From CAZEFK01 sp964511405 (lineage in GTDB: Bacteria; Pseudomonadota; Alphaproteobacteria; Elsterales; Elsteraceae): a stretch of 48,826 nucleotides of DNA. Positions 26,288 to 34,952 of this stretch are shown here, piece by piece. Position 1 is the first letter of the stretch; each line of letters begins with the position of its first letter. The translations under genes and the position numbers were made by a program. The DNA lies in the NCBI GenBank assembly GCA_964511405.1, contig CAZEFK010000013.1:1-48826 (forward strand), read 5' to 3'. The notes beneath the pieces were generated by a model that made no database searches, was not told where the DNA came from, and worked only from the letters and a program-made list of their open reading frames with translations.

Positions 26288-27201
26288 CGGTTGGTCTCCG
26301 TCTGGATGGCCGGCGGGTGCCGATCGCGGAACGCGACGCCGAGCAGGTCTTCGAACGCCAGGATCATGGCGCCCTTGTCCTTTGCCCCGTGTCCCTTGAG
26401 CAGCGCGGTCTGGTAGGTTGCGGTGGCCGCGGCCAGCACCGGCAACGGGATGCCGAACCGCGCGGAGAGGCCGGCGCCGCTCACGAGATCCTTGTAGGCG
26501 GCCTGCAGCGGATAGCCGTCGCCGAAGTGCCCGCGCAGGATGCGGGGAATGAAGAAGTCCGAGGCGTAGCTTCGGCCGGTGCCGCTGTTGACCACCGCGC
26601 CGATGCTGGCCGGGTCGAGGCCGAGCTTGGCGGCCATCGGCAAGATCTCGGCGAGCGCCGCCATGTTGATGTCGAACAGGAGCTGGTTGATCAGCTTGGC
26701 GAGCTGGCCGCTACCGGCAGCCCCCATATAGAGGATCATCTCGCCGATCCGGTCGAAGAGCGGCTTGATGCGGTCGAACACCGCCCGGTCGCCGCCGCAC
26801 ATCACCGTCAGCGTGCCGTCGATGGCGCGGGCCTCCATGCCGGAGACGGGCGCGTCGAGGAAGGCGATCCCGGCCGCCGCCATCATCTCGGCGATGGCCA
26901 GCGTCTGCGTGTAGTCGCAGGTGCTGAGGTCGACGACGGTCTGGCCCGGGCGCAGGGACGCCGCGATGCCGTGCGCGCCGAACAGCACCTCCGTCACGAC
27001 CACGACGTCGGGCAGGCAGAGGACAATGACATCCGCGTCGACCGCCCGGGCGAAGTCGGTGCTGGTCGCGATGCCCTGCGCCGACAGGTCCGGGAAGGCC
27101 CGATCGCTGCGATCGATCGCGGTGACCGGCATGCCGCCTTTCGCGAGGTTGACGGCGATGGGCTTGCCCATCTGGCCGAGGCCGATGCAGGCGATCGTCA
27201 T
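26284..27201 (-). CDS. 3-hydroxyisobutyrate dehydrogenase-family oxidoreductase (L-threonate/tartronate-semialdehyde type)
   Basis: A 305-residue NAD-binding beta-hydroxyacid dehydrogenase. Features: IGLGQMGKPIA, the substrate-binding DAPVSGMEARAIDGTLTVMCGG, and the catalytic lysine in GQLAKLINQLL. Members act on 3-hydroxyisobutyrate, tartronate semialdehyde or L-threonate (LtnD). With a DUF1537 kinase in the same locus, the LtnD role, oxidising threonate to 2-oxo-tetronate, is attractive but unproven. The start has GGGAGA upstream and overlaps the MFS stop by ATGA at 27198-27201. Confidence 0.9.
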   Translation of the reverse strand: MTIACIGLGQMGKPIAVNLAKGGMPVTAIDRSDRAFPDLSAQGIATSTDFARAVDADVIVLCLPDVVVVTEVLFGAHGIAASLRPGQTVVDLSTCDYTQTLAIAEMMAAAGIAFLDAPVSGMEARAIDGTLTVMCGGDRAVFDRIKPLFDRIGEMILYMGAAGSGQLAKLINQLLFDINMAALAEILPMAAKLGLDPASIGAVVNSGTGRSYASDFFIPRILRGHFGDGYPLQAAYKDLVSGAGLSARFGIPLPVLAAATATYQTALLKGHGAKDKGAMILAFEDLLGVAFRDRHPPAIQTETNR

Positions 27202-28508
27202 GGGTATCTCCCGTCGAATGAGGCGGACCGGACCTCGTCCGGCGCGCCCTGGACGAAGGTCCCGATCGGGCGCCGCGTGAGTGTCAGGGTCGAGGCGGCA
27301 CCGACCAGCAGCAGGCCGCCGGCGATGATGAAGGCGTTGTCGTAATGGCCCGTCACGGCGATCACGTACCCGGTCACGATCGGCGCCATGAGGCCGAAGA
27401 CATTGCCGCCGACGACGTTGAAGGCCATGGCCACGCCGATGTCCTTCGGGTTCGGCAGCAGGTCATTCAACAGCGCGAAATTGAGCGACGTCGTCGCCGA
27501 GATCCCGGTCAGCGACAGGGCAATCAGCGCGAGGATGGCCCACAGGTCATCGACCAGCGGCGCGAACAGGATCACCGATGCCAGCACCATCGCCGCCGCG
27601 ATCCCGTATCGCCGTCCGCCGCGCGCCACGCGGCCGCGCAGGGCCCGGTCGCTGAGGTGGCCGATGGCGATGCACAGGACGACGGCGATCGCATAGGGCA
27701 GGGCCGCGTAGAAACCGACCTTGGCGATCGTCAGTCCCTTGGTCGCCTGGAGATAGCTCGGCAGCCAGGTGAGAAAGAGATACTGGGAATAGACATTGCA
27801 GCCCTGGGTGAGCGCCAGGCCCCAAAGGGTCGGCCCGCTCGCCAGCAGCCGAAGCAGGCCCGCCGCTTCGGCCTTGCCCGGCTGGCGACCAGGTCCGCCG
27901 CGCTCTGCCAGGATCTTCCGTCGCTCGCCGTCGGAGAGCCAGCGCGCCTGCTCGGGACGGGCGAACCAGATCGTCCAGCACAGCAGCCAGACCAGGCCCA
28001 TTCCGCCCGCCACGAAGAACAGCGCCCGCCACCCGAGCGCCGCGATGAGCGGCCCCGCGATCACCGCGCACAGGGCCGGGCCGGCGTAGGACCCGCTGTT
28101 GAAGATGGCGTTCACTGCGCCGCGCTCGCCGGCGGGGAACCACTCTCGGACCACGCGGGCGCCCGACGGATTGCTCGTCGCCTCGCCGCCGCCCATCACC
28201 AGGCGGGTCGCCAGGAGTTGGGCGAAGCTCGAAGCGGCACCGGTCAAGGCCGTCGCCGCCGACCAGACGCCGAGGCCGATGCCGACGACCGCCTTGGCGC
28301 CGAACCGATCGACGAGGATCCCCGCTGGGATCAGGAACAGCGTGTAGGTCCAGAGGAAGGACGAGAACAGATATCCGAGAGAAACCGAGTCGAGGCCGTA
28401 TTCCTTCGCGATCGGACCGGCCGCGAACGACAGCGCCACGCGGTCCACGTAGTTCATGAGTGCCAGCGTGAACAGCATGAGGGCGACCCAACGGCGCTTG
28501 CGGTCCAA
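27198..28508 (-). CDS. MFS transporter, ACS family (sugar acid/galactonate type), TTG start
   Basis: A 436-residue carrier with about 12 membrane helices. ACS-family signatures: ALMNYVDRVALSFAAG, LATRLVMGGGEATSNPSGARVVREWFP. The start is a TTG at 28508, with GGGAGG 5 nt upstream; the next in-frame ATG is 10 codons in and would cut the first helix, so TTG is favoured. First gene of the upstream coupled unit (carrier, dehydrogenase, dehydratase, hydratase, Ldh2, lactonase). Probably imports the acid substrate of these enzymes. Confidence 0.9.
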   Translation of the reverse strand: MDRKRRWVALMLFTLALMNYVDRVALSFAAGPIAKEYGLDSVSLGYLFSSFLWTYTLFLIPAGILVDRFGAKAVVGIGLGVWSAATALTGAASSFAQLLATRLVMGGGEATSNPSGARVVREWFPAGERGAVNAIFNSGSYAGPALCAVIAGPLIAALGWRALFFVAGGMGLVWLLCWTIWFARPEQARWLSDGERRKILAERGGPGRQPGKAEAAGLLRLLASGPTLWGLALTQGCNVYSQYLFLTWLPSYLQATKGLTIAKVGFYAALPYAIAVVLCIAIGHLSDRALRGRVARGGRRYGIAAAMVLASVILFAPLVDDLWAILALIALSLTGISATTSLNFALLNDLLPNPKDIGVAMAFNVVGGNVFGLMAPIVTGYVIAVTGHYDNAFIIAGGLLLVGAASTLTLTRRPIGTFVQGAPDEVRSASFDGRYP

Positions 28509-28588
28509 GGCATCCTCCCGGGGATGGGTTCCTTTTCCGGAAGGCTATGGCAGGATCACCATCTCATCGATGGATGATCAGGCATCGC

Positions 28589-28609
28589 ACGATACAAATT
28601 TTGGATCGT
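28589..28609. promoter_or_regulatory. 21-bp palindrome, probable LysR operator
   Basis: Left arm ACGATACAAA and right arm TTTGGATCGT around a single T, with one mismatched pair. It lies between the LysR stop (28615) and the MFS start (28508), the presumed promoter of the catabolic operon. LysR proteins bind palindromes of T-N11-A type. The likely ligand is the protein encoded just upstream. Confidence 0.6.
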
Positions 28610-28614
28610 CGCGC

Positions 28615-29520
28615 TTAAGAGGCGGATGGCGCGATCGCGATATGCCGCCGCACGAACTGCTGGAACAACGGCAGCGCCGGATTGTCGTTCTCCCGCAGCC
28701 ACGCCATGGAGAGCTCGCTGATCAGCCGGGTCGGCTCCGCGAGCAGCCGGATCGTCACATTGGGCGGACGCAGGCGCACCGAGCTTTGCGGCACGACCGC
28801 CAGGCCGACCCCCGCGCCCACCAGGGCCAGGATGGTGTGGGTTTCGCGGGCGTATTGGACGTAGTTGGGCAGAATGGCCGCCCGGCGGAACGCTGCCGAC
28901 AGCAGGTCGTGGTGGTACCGGCTCTCGACCGGGGCGTACATGATGAAGGCTTGGCCCTGGAGTTGTTCGATCGGCACCGCCGGTTCGGTGGCGAACGGGT
29001 GGTCGTCCGGAATCGCCAGCCGCATCGGGTCGCGCGAGACCCTGAGCGTCTCCATGCGGTCGTGATCGACCGGCAGGCGCAGGATGCCGACGTCGAGCCG
29101 CCGGGTCGACAGACCGTCCAGCTGGTCGGCGGTCACCAGCTCCTTGAGGACCAGTTCGATCCCCGGCAACTCGCGCGCCGCGGCCGACACCAGCCGGGGC
29201 AGGAGCTCGTAGCTCGTCGCCGGGATGAAGCCGATCGCCAACGCCCCGGCCGTGCCGGAGGCGATGCGCCGCACCGACAGGCGGGCCTCCTCGGACAGCT
29301 TGATGATGCGACGGGCGTCGTTCAGGAAGCTTCGTCCGGCCGGCGTCAACGACACGACCCGGTTCGAGCGGTTGATGAGCGACACACCCAGGACCGTCTC
29401 CAAGATCTGGATCTGCCGCGACAGCGGCGGCTGCGTCATGTGCAGGCGCGACGCCGCCCGGCCGAAGTGGCCCTCTTCGGCCACGGCGATGAAGCAACGG
29501 AGTTGGCTCAGCTCGAACAT
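28615..29520 (-). CDS. LysR-family transcriptional regulator
   Basis: A 301-residue LysR protein starting at the ATG at 29520 (earlier starts add unrelated sequence). Residues 1-60 form the HTH (MFELSQLRCFIAVAEEGHF, AASRLHMTQPPLSRQIQILE); the rest is the effector-binding domain with VGAGVGLAVVPQS. It is co-directional with and 106 bp upstream of the MFS-led catabolic operon, with a palindrome in between, so it is the best candidate activator of that operon. Confidence 0.93.
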   Translation of the reverse strand: MFELSQLRCFIAVAEEGHFGRAASRLHMTQPPLSRQIQILETVLGVSLINRSNRVVSLTPAGRSFLNDARRIIKLSEEARLSVRRIASGTAGALAIGFIPATSYELLPRLVSAAARELPGIELVLKELVTADQLDGLSTRRLDVGILRLPVDHDRMETLRVSRDPMRLAIPDDHPFATEPAVPIEQLQGQAFIMYAPVESRYHHDLLSAAFRRAAILPNYVQYARETHTILALVGAGVGLAVVPQSSVRLRPPNVTIRLLAEPTRLISELSMAWLRENDNPALPLFQQFVRRHIAIAPSAS

Positions 29521-29540
29521 GCGCGACCTGCCCGGCGGGA

Positions 29541-30152
29541 TCAGCCGTCCGACCGGGCGCGCAGCCCGTCGAGCAGAAGGCCGATCATCCGGCGCGCCAC
29601 GCTGGGATTGCCGGCCCGCGTCGGGGCGCACAGGCTGGCGATGGCCCAGAGCAGGTCCCACGCGGCCACGCCGCTTCGGATATGGCCGGCGGCGGCGGCG
29701 GCCGTCAGCAGGCCGTCCAGGGCGGGGCTCAGCCGGTCCTCGAAATAGCCGGGCAGGCCGTCATAGGCCGGGTCGCCACTGTGCAGCGCCGCGGCGAGAC
29801 CGCGCTTGGCCGCGACGAGGTCGATATAACGATCGACCCAGCGGGCCAGCGCCTCGTTGGGCGGATGCCGGGCGGCAAGGGCGGCGGCGGCATCGGCGCA
29901 GCCGTCGACCTCGTGGCGGAACACCGCCACGATCAGGTCGGCCCGTTTTGGGAAATGCCGATAGATGGTGCCGACGCCCACCCCGGCCTGCTCGGCGATT
30001 TCGCGCATCGGCGCATCGACGCCCGATGTCGCGAATACGACCAGGGCGGCCTTGAGCAGGGCTTCGATGTTGCGGCGCGCGTCGGCGCGCACGGCACGGC
30101 CTGGATGGTCTGAAACCGCCGCCGTCTCCCGATCGGTCTGGTCGCCGCGCAC
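29541..30152 (-). CDS. TetR-family transcriptional regulator
   Basis: A 203-residue repressor. The start is read as GTG at 30152, with AAGGG 6 nt before it; longer frames upstream would run through the operator repeats and give an unusual 60-residue extension. HTH: EALLKAALVVFATSGVD, then MREIAEQAGVGVGTIYRHFPKRADLIVAVF. The C-terminal ligand domain is variable. It is divergent from the SDR gene at 30265 and shares the promoter with it, so it probably represses both. Confidence 0.85.
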   Translation of the reverse strand: MRGDQTDRETAAVSDHPGRAVRADARRNIEALLKAALVVFATSGVDAPMREIAEQAGVGVGTIYRHFPKRADLIVAVFRHEVDGCADAAAALAARHPPNEALARWVDRYIDLVAAKRGLAAALHSGDPAYDGLPGYFEDRLSPALDGLLTAAAAAGHIRSGVAAWDLLWAIASLCAPTRAGNPSVARRMIGLLLDGLRARSDG

Positions 30153-30169
30153 AGCTTGCCCTTGATAAG

Positions 30170-30205
30170 CGGAAGGATGTTCCGTATAAACGGAAGGACG
30201 TTCCG
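30170..30205. promoter_or_regulatory. Tandem TetR operators (CGGAA-N5-TTCCG, twice)
   Basis: Two 15-bp elements, CGGAAGGATGTTCCG at 30170-30184 and CGGAAGGACGTTCCG at 30191-30205, differ at one base. Each is an inverted repeat of CGGAA/TTCCG and their centres are 21 bp apart, two helical turns. They lie in the TetR/SDR divergent promoter. Confidence 0.8.
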
Positions 30206-30264
30206 ATTGCATTTGTAGCACGGGTCGGAGCGACCGGCTACGCCCGCTCATGTAGAGGTGCCGA

Positions 30265-31161
30265 ATGCGCGTGTTCCTGACCGGTGCCACCGGCTTCATC
30301 GGCTCCTATCTGGTTCCGGAGCTCATCGCGGCAGGCCACCACGTCGTGGGGCTCAGCCGCTCCGAGGCGGGCGTCGCGGCGCTCACCCGGGCTGGCGCGG
30401 AGGCTGTCCGCGGCGACGTGACCGAGCTGGACCGGCTGCGCCGGGCCGCAGAGGCGGCCGACGGCATCATCCATGCCGCCTTCAACCATGACGCTTCCCA
30501 GCTGAAGCAGAGCAGCGAGACCGACCGCACCGTCATCGAGACGCTCGGCGCAGTGCTGCTTGGCTCCGACCGGCCGCTTGTGATCGCATCAGGCACCGGC
30601 CTCGCCCGGTCGAAGACCGGCCGGCCGGCGGCCGAGACCGACGATTCCGTCACCTCGGCCGAGTTCCCCCGGGCGGCCACCGAAGAGGCGGCCGACGCCC
30701 TGATCGGCAAGGGCGGGCGCGTGATGGTGATGCGCCTGGCGCAGGTGCACGACGCGCGCCGTCAGGGCCGGATCGCGCACCATATCCAGCTGGCGCGGCA
30801 AACCGGCCGGGTCGCCTATATCGGCGAGGGTAGGAACCGACTGGCGGCCGTGCATGTCTCCGACGCGGTCCGGATGTTCCGGCTGGCGCTGGAGACGGGG
30901 CAGGCGGGCGGGCGCTACCACGCCGTCGGCGAGGAGGGCGTGGCCATGCGCGAGATCGCCCTGGCGATCGGCGCGGGGCTGAGATTTCCGGTCGAGTCGA
31001 TCGCGCCTGAGGCGGCGCCGGCCTATTTCGGATGGCTGGCGCCGCTCGCCATGCTCGATCTGGCAGCCTCCAGCGCGCTCACGCGCCGGCAGCTCGGCTG
31101 GGACCCGAGCGGGCCGGACCTGCTGACCGACCTGCGCAACATGGATTACGGCCTGGCCTAG
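30265..31161 (+). CDS. NAD(P)-binding SDR family protein (atypical, SDR5-like)
   Basis: A 298-residue epimerase-type SDR with the N-terminal cofactor motif LTGATGFIGSYL (residues 5-16) and GIIHAAFNHD, VIASGTGLA, but without a clear YxxxK at the usual place. YIGEGRNRLAAVHVSDAVRMFRLALE is the typical C-terminal feature of this group. RBS GAGGTGCC precedes the ATG. It is divergent from the TetR gene, so it is likely to be induced by that regulator's ligand. Substrate unknown. Its stop overlaps by 4 bp the stop of the convergent ThDP enzyme gene. Confidence 0.85.
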   Translation: MRVFLTGATGFIGSYLVPELIAAGHHVVGLSRSEAGVAALTRAGAEAVRGDVTELDRLRRAAEAADGIIHAAFNHDASQLKQSSETDRTVIETLGAVLLGSDRPLVIASGTGLARSKTGRPAAETDDSVTSAEFPRAATEEAADALIGKGGRVMVMRLAQVHDARRQGRIAHHIQLARQTGRVAYIGEGRNRLAAVHVSDAVRMFRLALETGQAGGRYHAVGEEGVAMREIALAIGAGLRFPVESIAPEAAPAYFGWLAPLAMLDLAASSALTRRQLGWDPSGPDLLTDLRNMDYGLA

Positions 31162-32981
31162 CGGTCCTTGTCGCCCCCACCCGTGAGCGCGTCGACGACG
31201 CGCCCAGCGACCCCGAACGGACTCTCGCGGAAGCGGAACTCCTGGACGGCATGGCGGCCGATGGTCAGGCCGATCGGACGGGCGTTGCGCTCGCCCCGTC
31301 GCATCGCAGCCATCAGCTTCTGGGCTTCGTCCCGCGTGATCTCGGGCGGCCAGGGCGGCTCCAAGGGATCGACCACGCATTCGATGACCGCCGGACCGTC
31401 GAGGGCCAGGCCCGCCTGCAGCTCGGCCTGGCACCGGGCCGGGTCGTCGATGCGGACGCCCTTGGCGCCGCAGCTTTCGGCGAACTTGACGAAGTCCATG
31501 GGCGCCAGGTCGACGCCATATTCGGGATTGCCGAGATACAGCATCTGCTCCCACTTGATCAGCCCGAGGGTGTTGTTCTTCAGCACGATGACCTTCACGG
31601 GCAGCCGGTGCTGCACGAGGGTCATGAAGTCGCCCAGCATCATCGTGAACGCGCCGTCGCCCGTGAGCGCGACCACTTGGCGGCCGGGATAGGCGACCTG
31701 GGCGCCGATGGCGTAGGGCAGGGCGGCCGCCATGCTGCACATGGTGCCGCTGAACGAGAAGCGTTGCCGGTCGCGTAGCTTCATGCGCGCCTGCCACACG
31801 GTGACGGTGCCGGAGTCGCCGCAGACGATGGCGTCGGGTGCCAACAGGTCGGGCAGCGACCAGGTCACCACCTGCGGGCACATCGGCGTGTGGCGGCTGG
31901 TCCCGCGCTCCTCCAGCAAGGCCCACCAGTCGCGCATCCGCGCCTGGGCGTCGGCCAGGAAGGCCCGGTCGTCATTGCGCTCCAGCAGGGCGAGCAGCGC
32001 CCGCAGCGTCGCCTGGGCATCGCCGACCAGGCCGACGTCGGCGGGGTACCGCAACCCGATGCGTTCGGGCTTGTTGTCGATCTGCACGCAGACGGCCTGG
32101 CCCGGCTTGGGCAGGAACTCGATATAGGGGAACCCGCTGCCGACGATGACCAGGGCGTCGCACGACTTCAGGACATGGGACGACGGACCGGTGCCGATCA
32201 CCCCGACGCCGCCGGTCGTATAGGGGCTGTCGTCGGGCACGCAGTCCTTGCCCAGCGCCGCCTTCACGATCGGTGCGCCAAGGCGTTCGGCGGCCTGTTC
32301 AAGTTCCGAGCGCGCGCCGCGGGCGCCGGCGCCGGCCAGAATGACGACGCGGCGCTTACCGGCCAGCAGCTGTGCCGCCTCGACCAGCAGGTCCCGTTCC
32401 GGCACCCGGCGCGGGGGCTGGAACGCCGCCGAGCTGTGTCCTTCGACGTTGCGCTTGAAACGGCGTTCGGCGCTGGCGGGCATGGTCTGGATGTCGATGG
32501 GCAACGCCACGTGGGCAACCGCACGGTTGGCCAGCGCCGTGCGGCAGGCCAGGTTCATCACGTTCTCGACGTGCGCCGGCCCCATGATGCGCTGGTTGTA
32601 GGCGGCGACGTCCTGGAACAGGTAGTCCTGGTTCAGGTCCTGCAAGTACTGGGTGCCGATCAGGTCGTGGTAGGTCATGCCCGTGAGCGCCAGCACTGGC
32701 GCGCCGTCGATCTTGGCGTCGTACAGCCCGTTGAGCAGATGGACGGCGCCGGGCGCGGCGGTGGCGAAGGCGACGCCCAGCCGCCCGGTGAACTTGGCAT
32801 AGGCGCAGGCGGCCAGCGCCGCCGCTTCCTCATGCCGGCAATGGACGTAGCGGATGCGGTCGGCGGCCTTGCGGAAGGCCTCGACCAGGCCGTTGATGCC
32901 GTCGCCCGGCAGGCCGAACACCGTGTCGACCTTCCAGTGGGTCAGGATCTCGACGACGTGATCGGACACGGTGGTCGTCAT
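31158..32981 (-). CDS. Thiamine-diphosphate-dependent enzyme, pyruvate oxidase/PoxB-like
   Basis: A 607-residue ThDP enzyme with the three usual domains. Catalytic glutamate E51 (CRHEEAAAL), the central FAD/nucleotide-type domain (VVILAGAGARGARSELEQ), and the C-terminal ThDP motif starting GDGAFTMMLGDF and ending NN. The order and the N-terminal SDHVVEILTHWKVDTVFGLPGDGINGL resemble pyruvate:quinone oxidase (PoxB) and acetolactate-synthase relatives. It is about 35 residues longer than PoxB at the C-terminus, where PoxB binds membrane lipid. Which 2-keto acid is used is not visible. Confidence 0.82.
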   Translation of the reverse strand: MTTTVSDHVVEILTHWKVDTVFGLPGDGINGLVEAFRKAADRIRYVHCRHEEAAALAACAYAKFTGRLGVAFATAAPGAVHLLNGLYDAKIDGAPVLALTGMTYHDLIGTQYLQDLNQDYLFQDVAAYNQRIMGPAHVENVMNLACRTALANRAVAHVALPIDIQTMPASAERRFKRNVEGHSSAAFQPPRRVPERDLLVEAAQLLAGKRRVVILAGAGARGARSELEQAAERLGAPIVKAALGKDCVPDDSPYTTGGVGVIGTGPSSHVLKSCDALVIVGSGFPYIEFLPKPGQAVCVQIDNKPERIGLRYPADVGLVGDAQATLRALLALLERNDDRAFLADAQARMRDWWALLEERGTSRHTPMCPQVVTWSLPDLLAPDAIVCGDSGTVTVWQARMKLRDRQRFSFSGTMCSMAAALPYAIGAQVAYPGRQVVALTGDGAFTMMLGDFMTLVQHRLPVKVIVLKNNTLGLIKWEQMLYLGNPEYGVDLAPMDFVKFAESCGAKGVRIDDPARCQAELQAGLALDGPAVIECVVDPLEPPWPPEITRDEAQKLMAAMRRGERNARPIGLTIGRHAVQEFRFRESPFGVAGRVVDALTGGGDKDR

Positions 32982-33087
32982 CGGCGGCGGCCTTTCCTGA
33001 TCGGGCAGAGGGCTGCCGTCACAACGGAGCGCCGCGGGCCGGCATTGCGGCTGTGACAGCCGACCGCGCCGAGCCCGATTTACCGGC

Positions 33088-34233
33088 TCAGGACGCGAAC
33101 TCCGCGCGGATCATCCGGCTGTGTTCGCCGATCGCGGGCACGCGGCCCAGCGGCGGGGTGGTGCCGTCGCGCAGCGCCGGCGGCGCCACGATCGAGGCGG
33201 GCCCGGCCGGGGTCTCGACCGAGGTTCGGCGCAAGGCCGGATGTGTGGCCAGGTCCGCGATGTCGCTGACGAAGCCATAGGCGGTCCGGGCCGCGCGCAG
33301 GCGCTCGGCCGCGGCGTCGCGCGTCAGGCCGCGGAACACGGCCGCGACGCGCGCGTCCACCGCGGGCCGGTTGGCGACGCGAATGGTGTTGGTCTCGTAG
33401 CCGGGCACCTCGGGCAGATCCGGTTCGCCCATGAACACGGCGCAGAAATTGGCCCATTCCCGCTCGTTCTGGATCGAGATCAGCACCAGCTTGCCGTCCG
33501 CCGTCGCGAACGCGCCATAGGGGCAGATCGACGGGTGGGCGAGGCCGACGCGCTCGATCGGCCGGCCGGTCCCTTCCGCATAGAGCAGGGGCACGGTCAT
33601 CCAGTCGGCCATCCCGTCGAACAGGCTGACCTCGAGGCGGCTGCCGTCGCCCGTTGCCGCGCGGGCCAGCAGCGCTTCCAGAACCGCCGCATGGGCCGAC
33701 ATGCCGCAGGCGATGTCGCAGACCGAAACGCCGACCCGCCCGGGCCCGGCCGGGTGTCCCGTGATCGCGGCCAGGCCGCTTTCCGCCTGGACCAGGAGAT
33801 CGTAGGCCTTCATGTCGGCATAGCGGTGGCCGGTGCCGTAGCCGGTGACGTCGACGGTGATGAGCCGCGGATGGCGCCGGCGCAGGTCGGCCGAGCCGAA
33901 GCCGGCCCGCTCGGCGGCGCCGGGCGCCAGGTTCTGGATGAACACGTCGGCCCGGGCGAGCAGGCGGTGGAGGAGGGCGGCGTCGTCCGGGTCCTTGATG
34001 TCGGCGACCAGGCTCTGCTTGCCGCGGTTCAGCCAGACGAAATAGCTCGACAGGCCGCCGACCGACGCGTCGTAGCCGCGCGCGAAATCGCCCTCGGGCC
34101 GCTCGATCTTGATGACGCGCGCACCGGCGTCGGCCAGCCGCGAGCTGCAATAGGGCGCCGCCACCGCCTGTTCGAGCGCCACGACCAGCAGGCCCTCGAG
34201 GGGCCTGGCCGGCTTGGCCGCGCGGTCTGTCAT
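33088..34233 (-). CDS. Class III CoA-transferase (CaiB/BaiF family)
   Basis: A 381-residue protein starting at the ATG at 34233, with GGGAGGA upstream. The catalytic aspartate is D145 (MKAYDLLVQAESG). Other family features: LADAGARVIKIERPEGDFARGY, LNRGKQSLVADIK, RLEVSLFDGMADWM and CPYGAFATADGKLV. It moves CoA from an acyl-CoA donor to a carboxylic acid. It stands alone here, 106 bp downstream of the PoxB-like start and next to the TA island, so no pathway can be assigned. Confidence 0.92.
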   Translation of the reverse strand: MTDRAAKPARPLEGLLVVALEQAVAAPYCSSRLADAGARVIKIERPEGDFARGYDASVGGLSSYFVWLNRGKQSLVADIKDPDDAALLHRLLARADVFIQNLAPGAAERAGFGSADLRRRHPRLITVDVTGYGTGHRYADMKAYDLLVQAESGLAAITGHPAGPGRVGVSVCDIACGMSAHAAVLEALLARAATGDGSRLEVSLFDGMADWMTVPLLYAEGTGRPIERVGLAHPSICPYGAFATADGKLVLISIQNEREWANFCAVFMGEPDLPEVPGYETNTIRVANRPAVDARVAAVFRGLTRDAAAERLRAARTAYGFVSDIADLATHPALRRTSVETPAGPASIVAPPALRDGTTPPLGRVPAIGEHSRMIRAEFAS

Positions 34234-34425
34234 CGCCGTCCTCCCGATCGGGCTGCGCGCCCGCTGGCCTGACGTTGTCCCGACTATGATGCGATCCGTC
34301 CAATACAATAGGGGCGGACGTGATATGCGCGACGAATGGGAGCTTCGCCATCAGCGGGGCGCGCATGTTGCGGCAGGCCGCAACCGCAGGTGGCGGTTCA
34401 CAGTGCGGGATTTTTCGTTCGCTTC

Positions 34426-34449
34426 GATTCGTTGCGGATATTGCGAATC
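34426..34449. promoter_or_regulatory. Inverted repeat over the antitoxin promoter
   Basis: GATTCG (34426-34431) and CGAATC (34444-34449), separated by 12 bp, cover the -35 box. This is the usual place for autoregulation by the antitoxin or TA complex. Confidence 0.5.
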
Positions 34450-34460
34450 TCGCCTACATA
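34432..34460 (+). promoter_or_regulatory. Candidate sigma-70 promoter for the TA pair
   Basis: TTGCGG at 34432-34437 and TACATA at 34455-34460 with a 17-bp spacer, 25 bp before the antitoxin start. Confidence 0.5.
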
Positions 34461-34484
34461 TTAGGGCCACTCGGGAGAGAATCA

Positions 34485-34949
34485 ATGACCCTGCCAGCGT
34501 CCGCCCAGGAGCTTGGAAACCGGCTCCCATCTGATAGCGAACGAGCCGCGGCCAACCAGCTTCGGAAGATCCTCGCGGCTCAATCGACGAGCGAAGCCGG
34601 GCGCAAGCTCCGAGTCATAGACGAGGACACCCAGACGAGCTCAGAGATCGTGCTGGGGCCGGCTTTGTCGCGCCTCCTTCTCGAATTGCTCCGCCATGTC
34701 GGAAAGGGAGATGCCGTTACGCTCGTGCCGGTAAGCCAGGCTCTTACGACCCAGCAGGCGGCGGACATTCTGAACGTTTCCAGACCGTACCTGATTACTC
34801 TATTGGAAAAGGAAGAGATTCCACACACGCTGGTCGGCCGGCATCGTCGGATCCGCGCGGAGCACCTTTTTGCCTATAAGGCAAAGCGCGATGCCGATCG
34901 GGCCAATGCGCTAGCCGCAATGGCGAAGCTGGACGCTGAGTATCTGTAG
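34485..34949 (+). CDS. Antitoxin with excisionase-type HTH
   Basis: A 154-residue protein. The ATG at 34485 follows GGGAGAG; the frame is open further upstream but without a plausible start. Residues 87-130 form a helix-turn-helix of the excisionase/MerR-like type (LTTQQAADILNVSRPYLITLL, then HTLVGRHRRIRAEHLFAYK). The N-terminal half may be the toxin-binding segment. The stop is 3 bp before the GTG of the PIN-domain gene, so they form a two-gene TA operon, probably autoregulated. Codon use (TTG, ATA, TTA, CGA) is more even than in flanking genes. Confidence 0.85.
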   Translation: MTLPASAQELGNRLPSDSERAAANQLRKILAAQSTSEAGRKLRVIDEDTQTSSEIVLGPALSRLLLELLRHVGKGDAVTLVPVSQALTTQQAADILNVSRPYLITLLEKEEIPHTLVGRHRRIRAEHLFAYKAKRDADRANALAAMAKLDAEYL

Positions 34950-34952
34950 TCG

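Larger units (their letters stand above)
34234..34484. other. 251-bp region at the edge of the TA island
   Basis: Lies between the divergent CoA-transferase and antitoxin starts. GC content falls to the right of about 34300. It holds the antitoxin promoter (34432-34460) and an inverted repeat overlapping it (34426-34449). No gene is seen; an in-frame open stretch upstream of the antitoxin ATG lacks a start with a ribosome-binding site. Confidence 0.5.
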
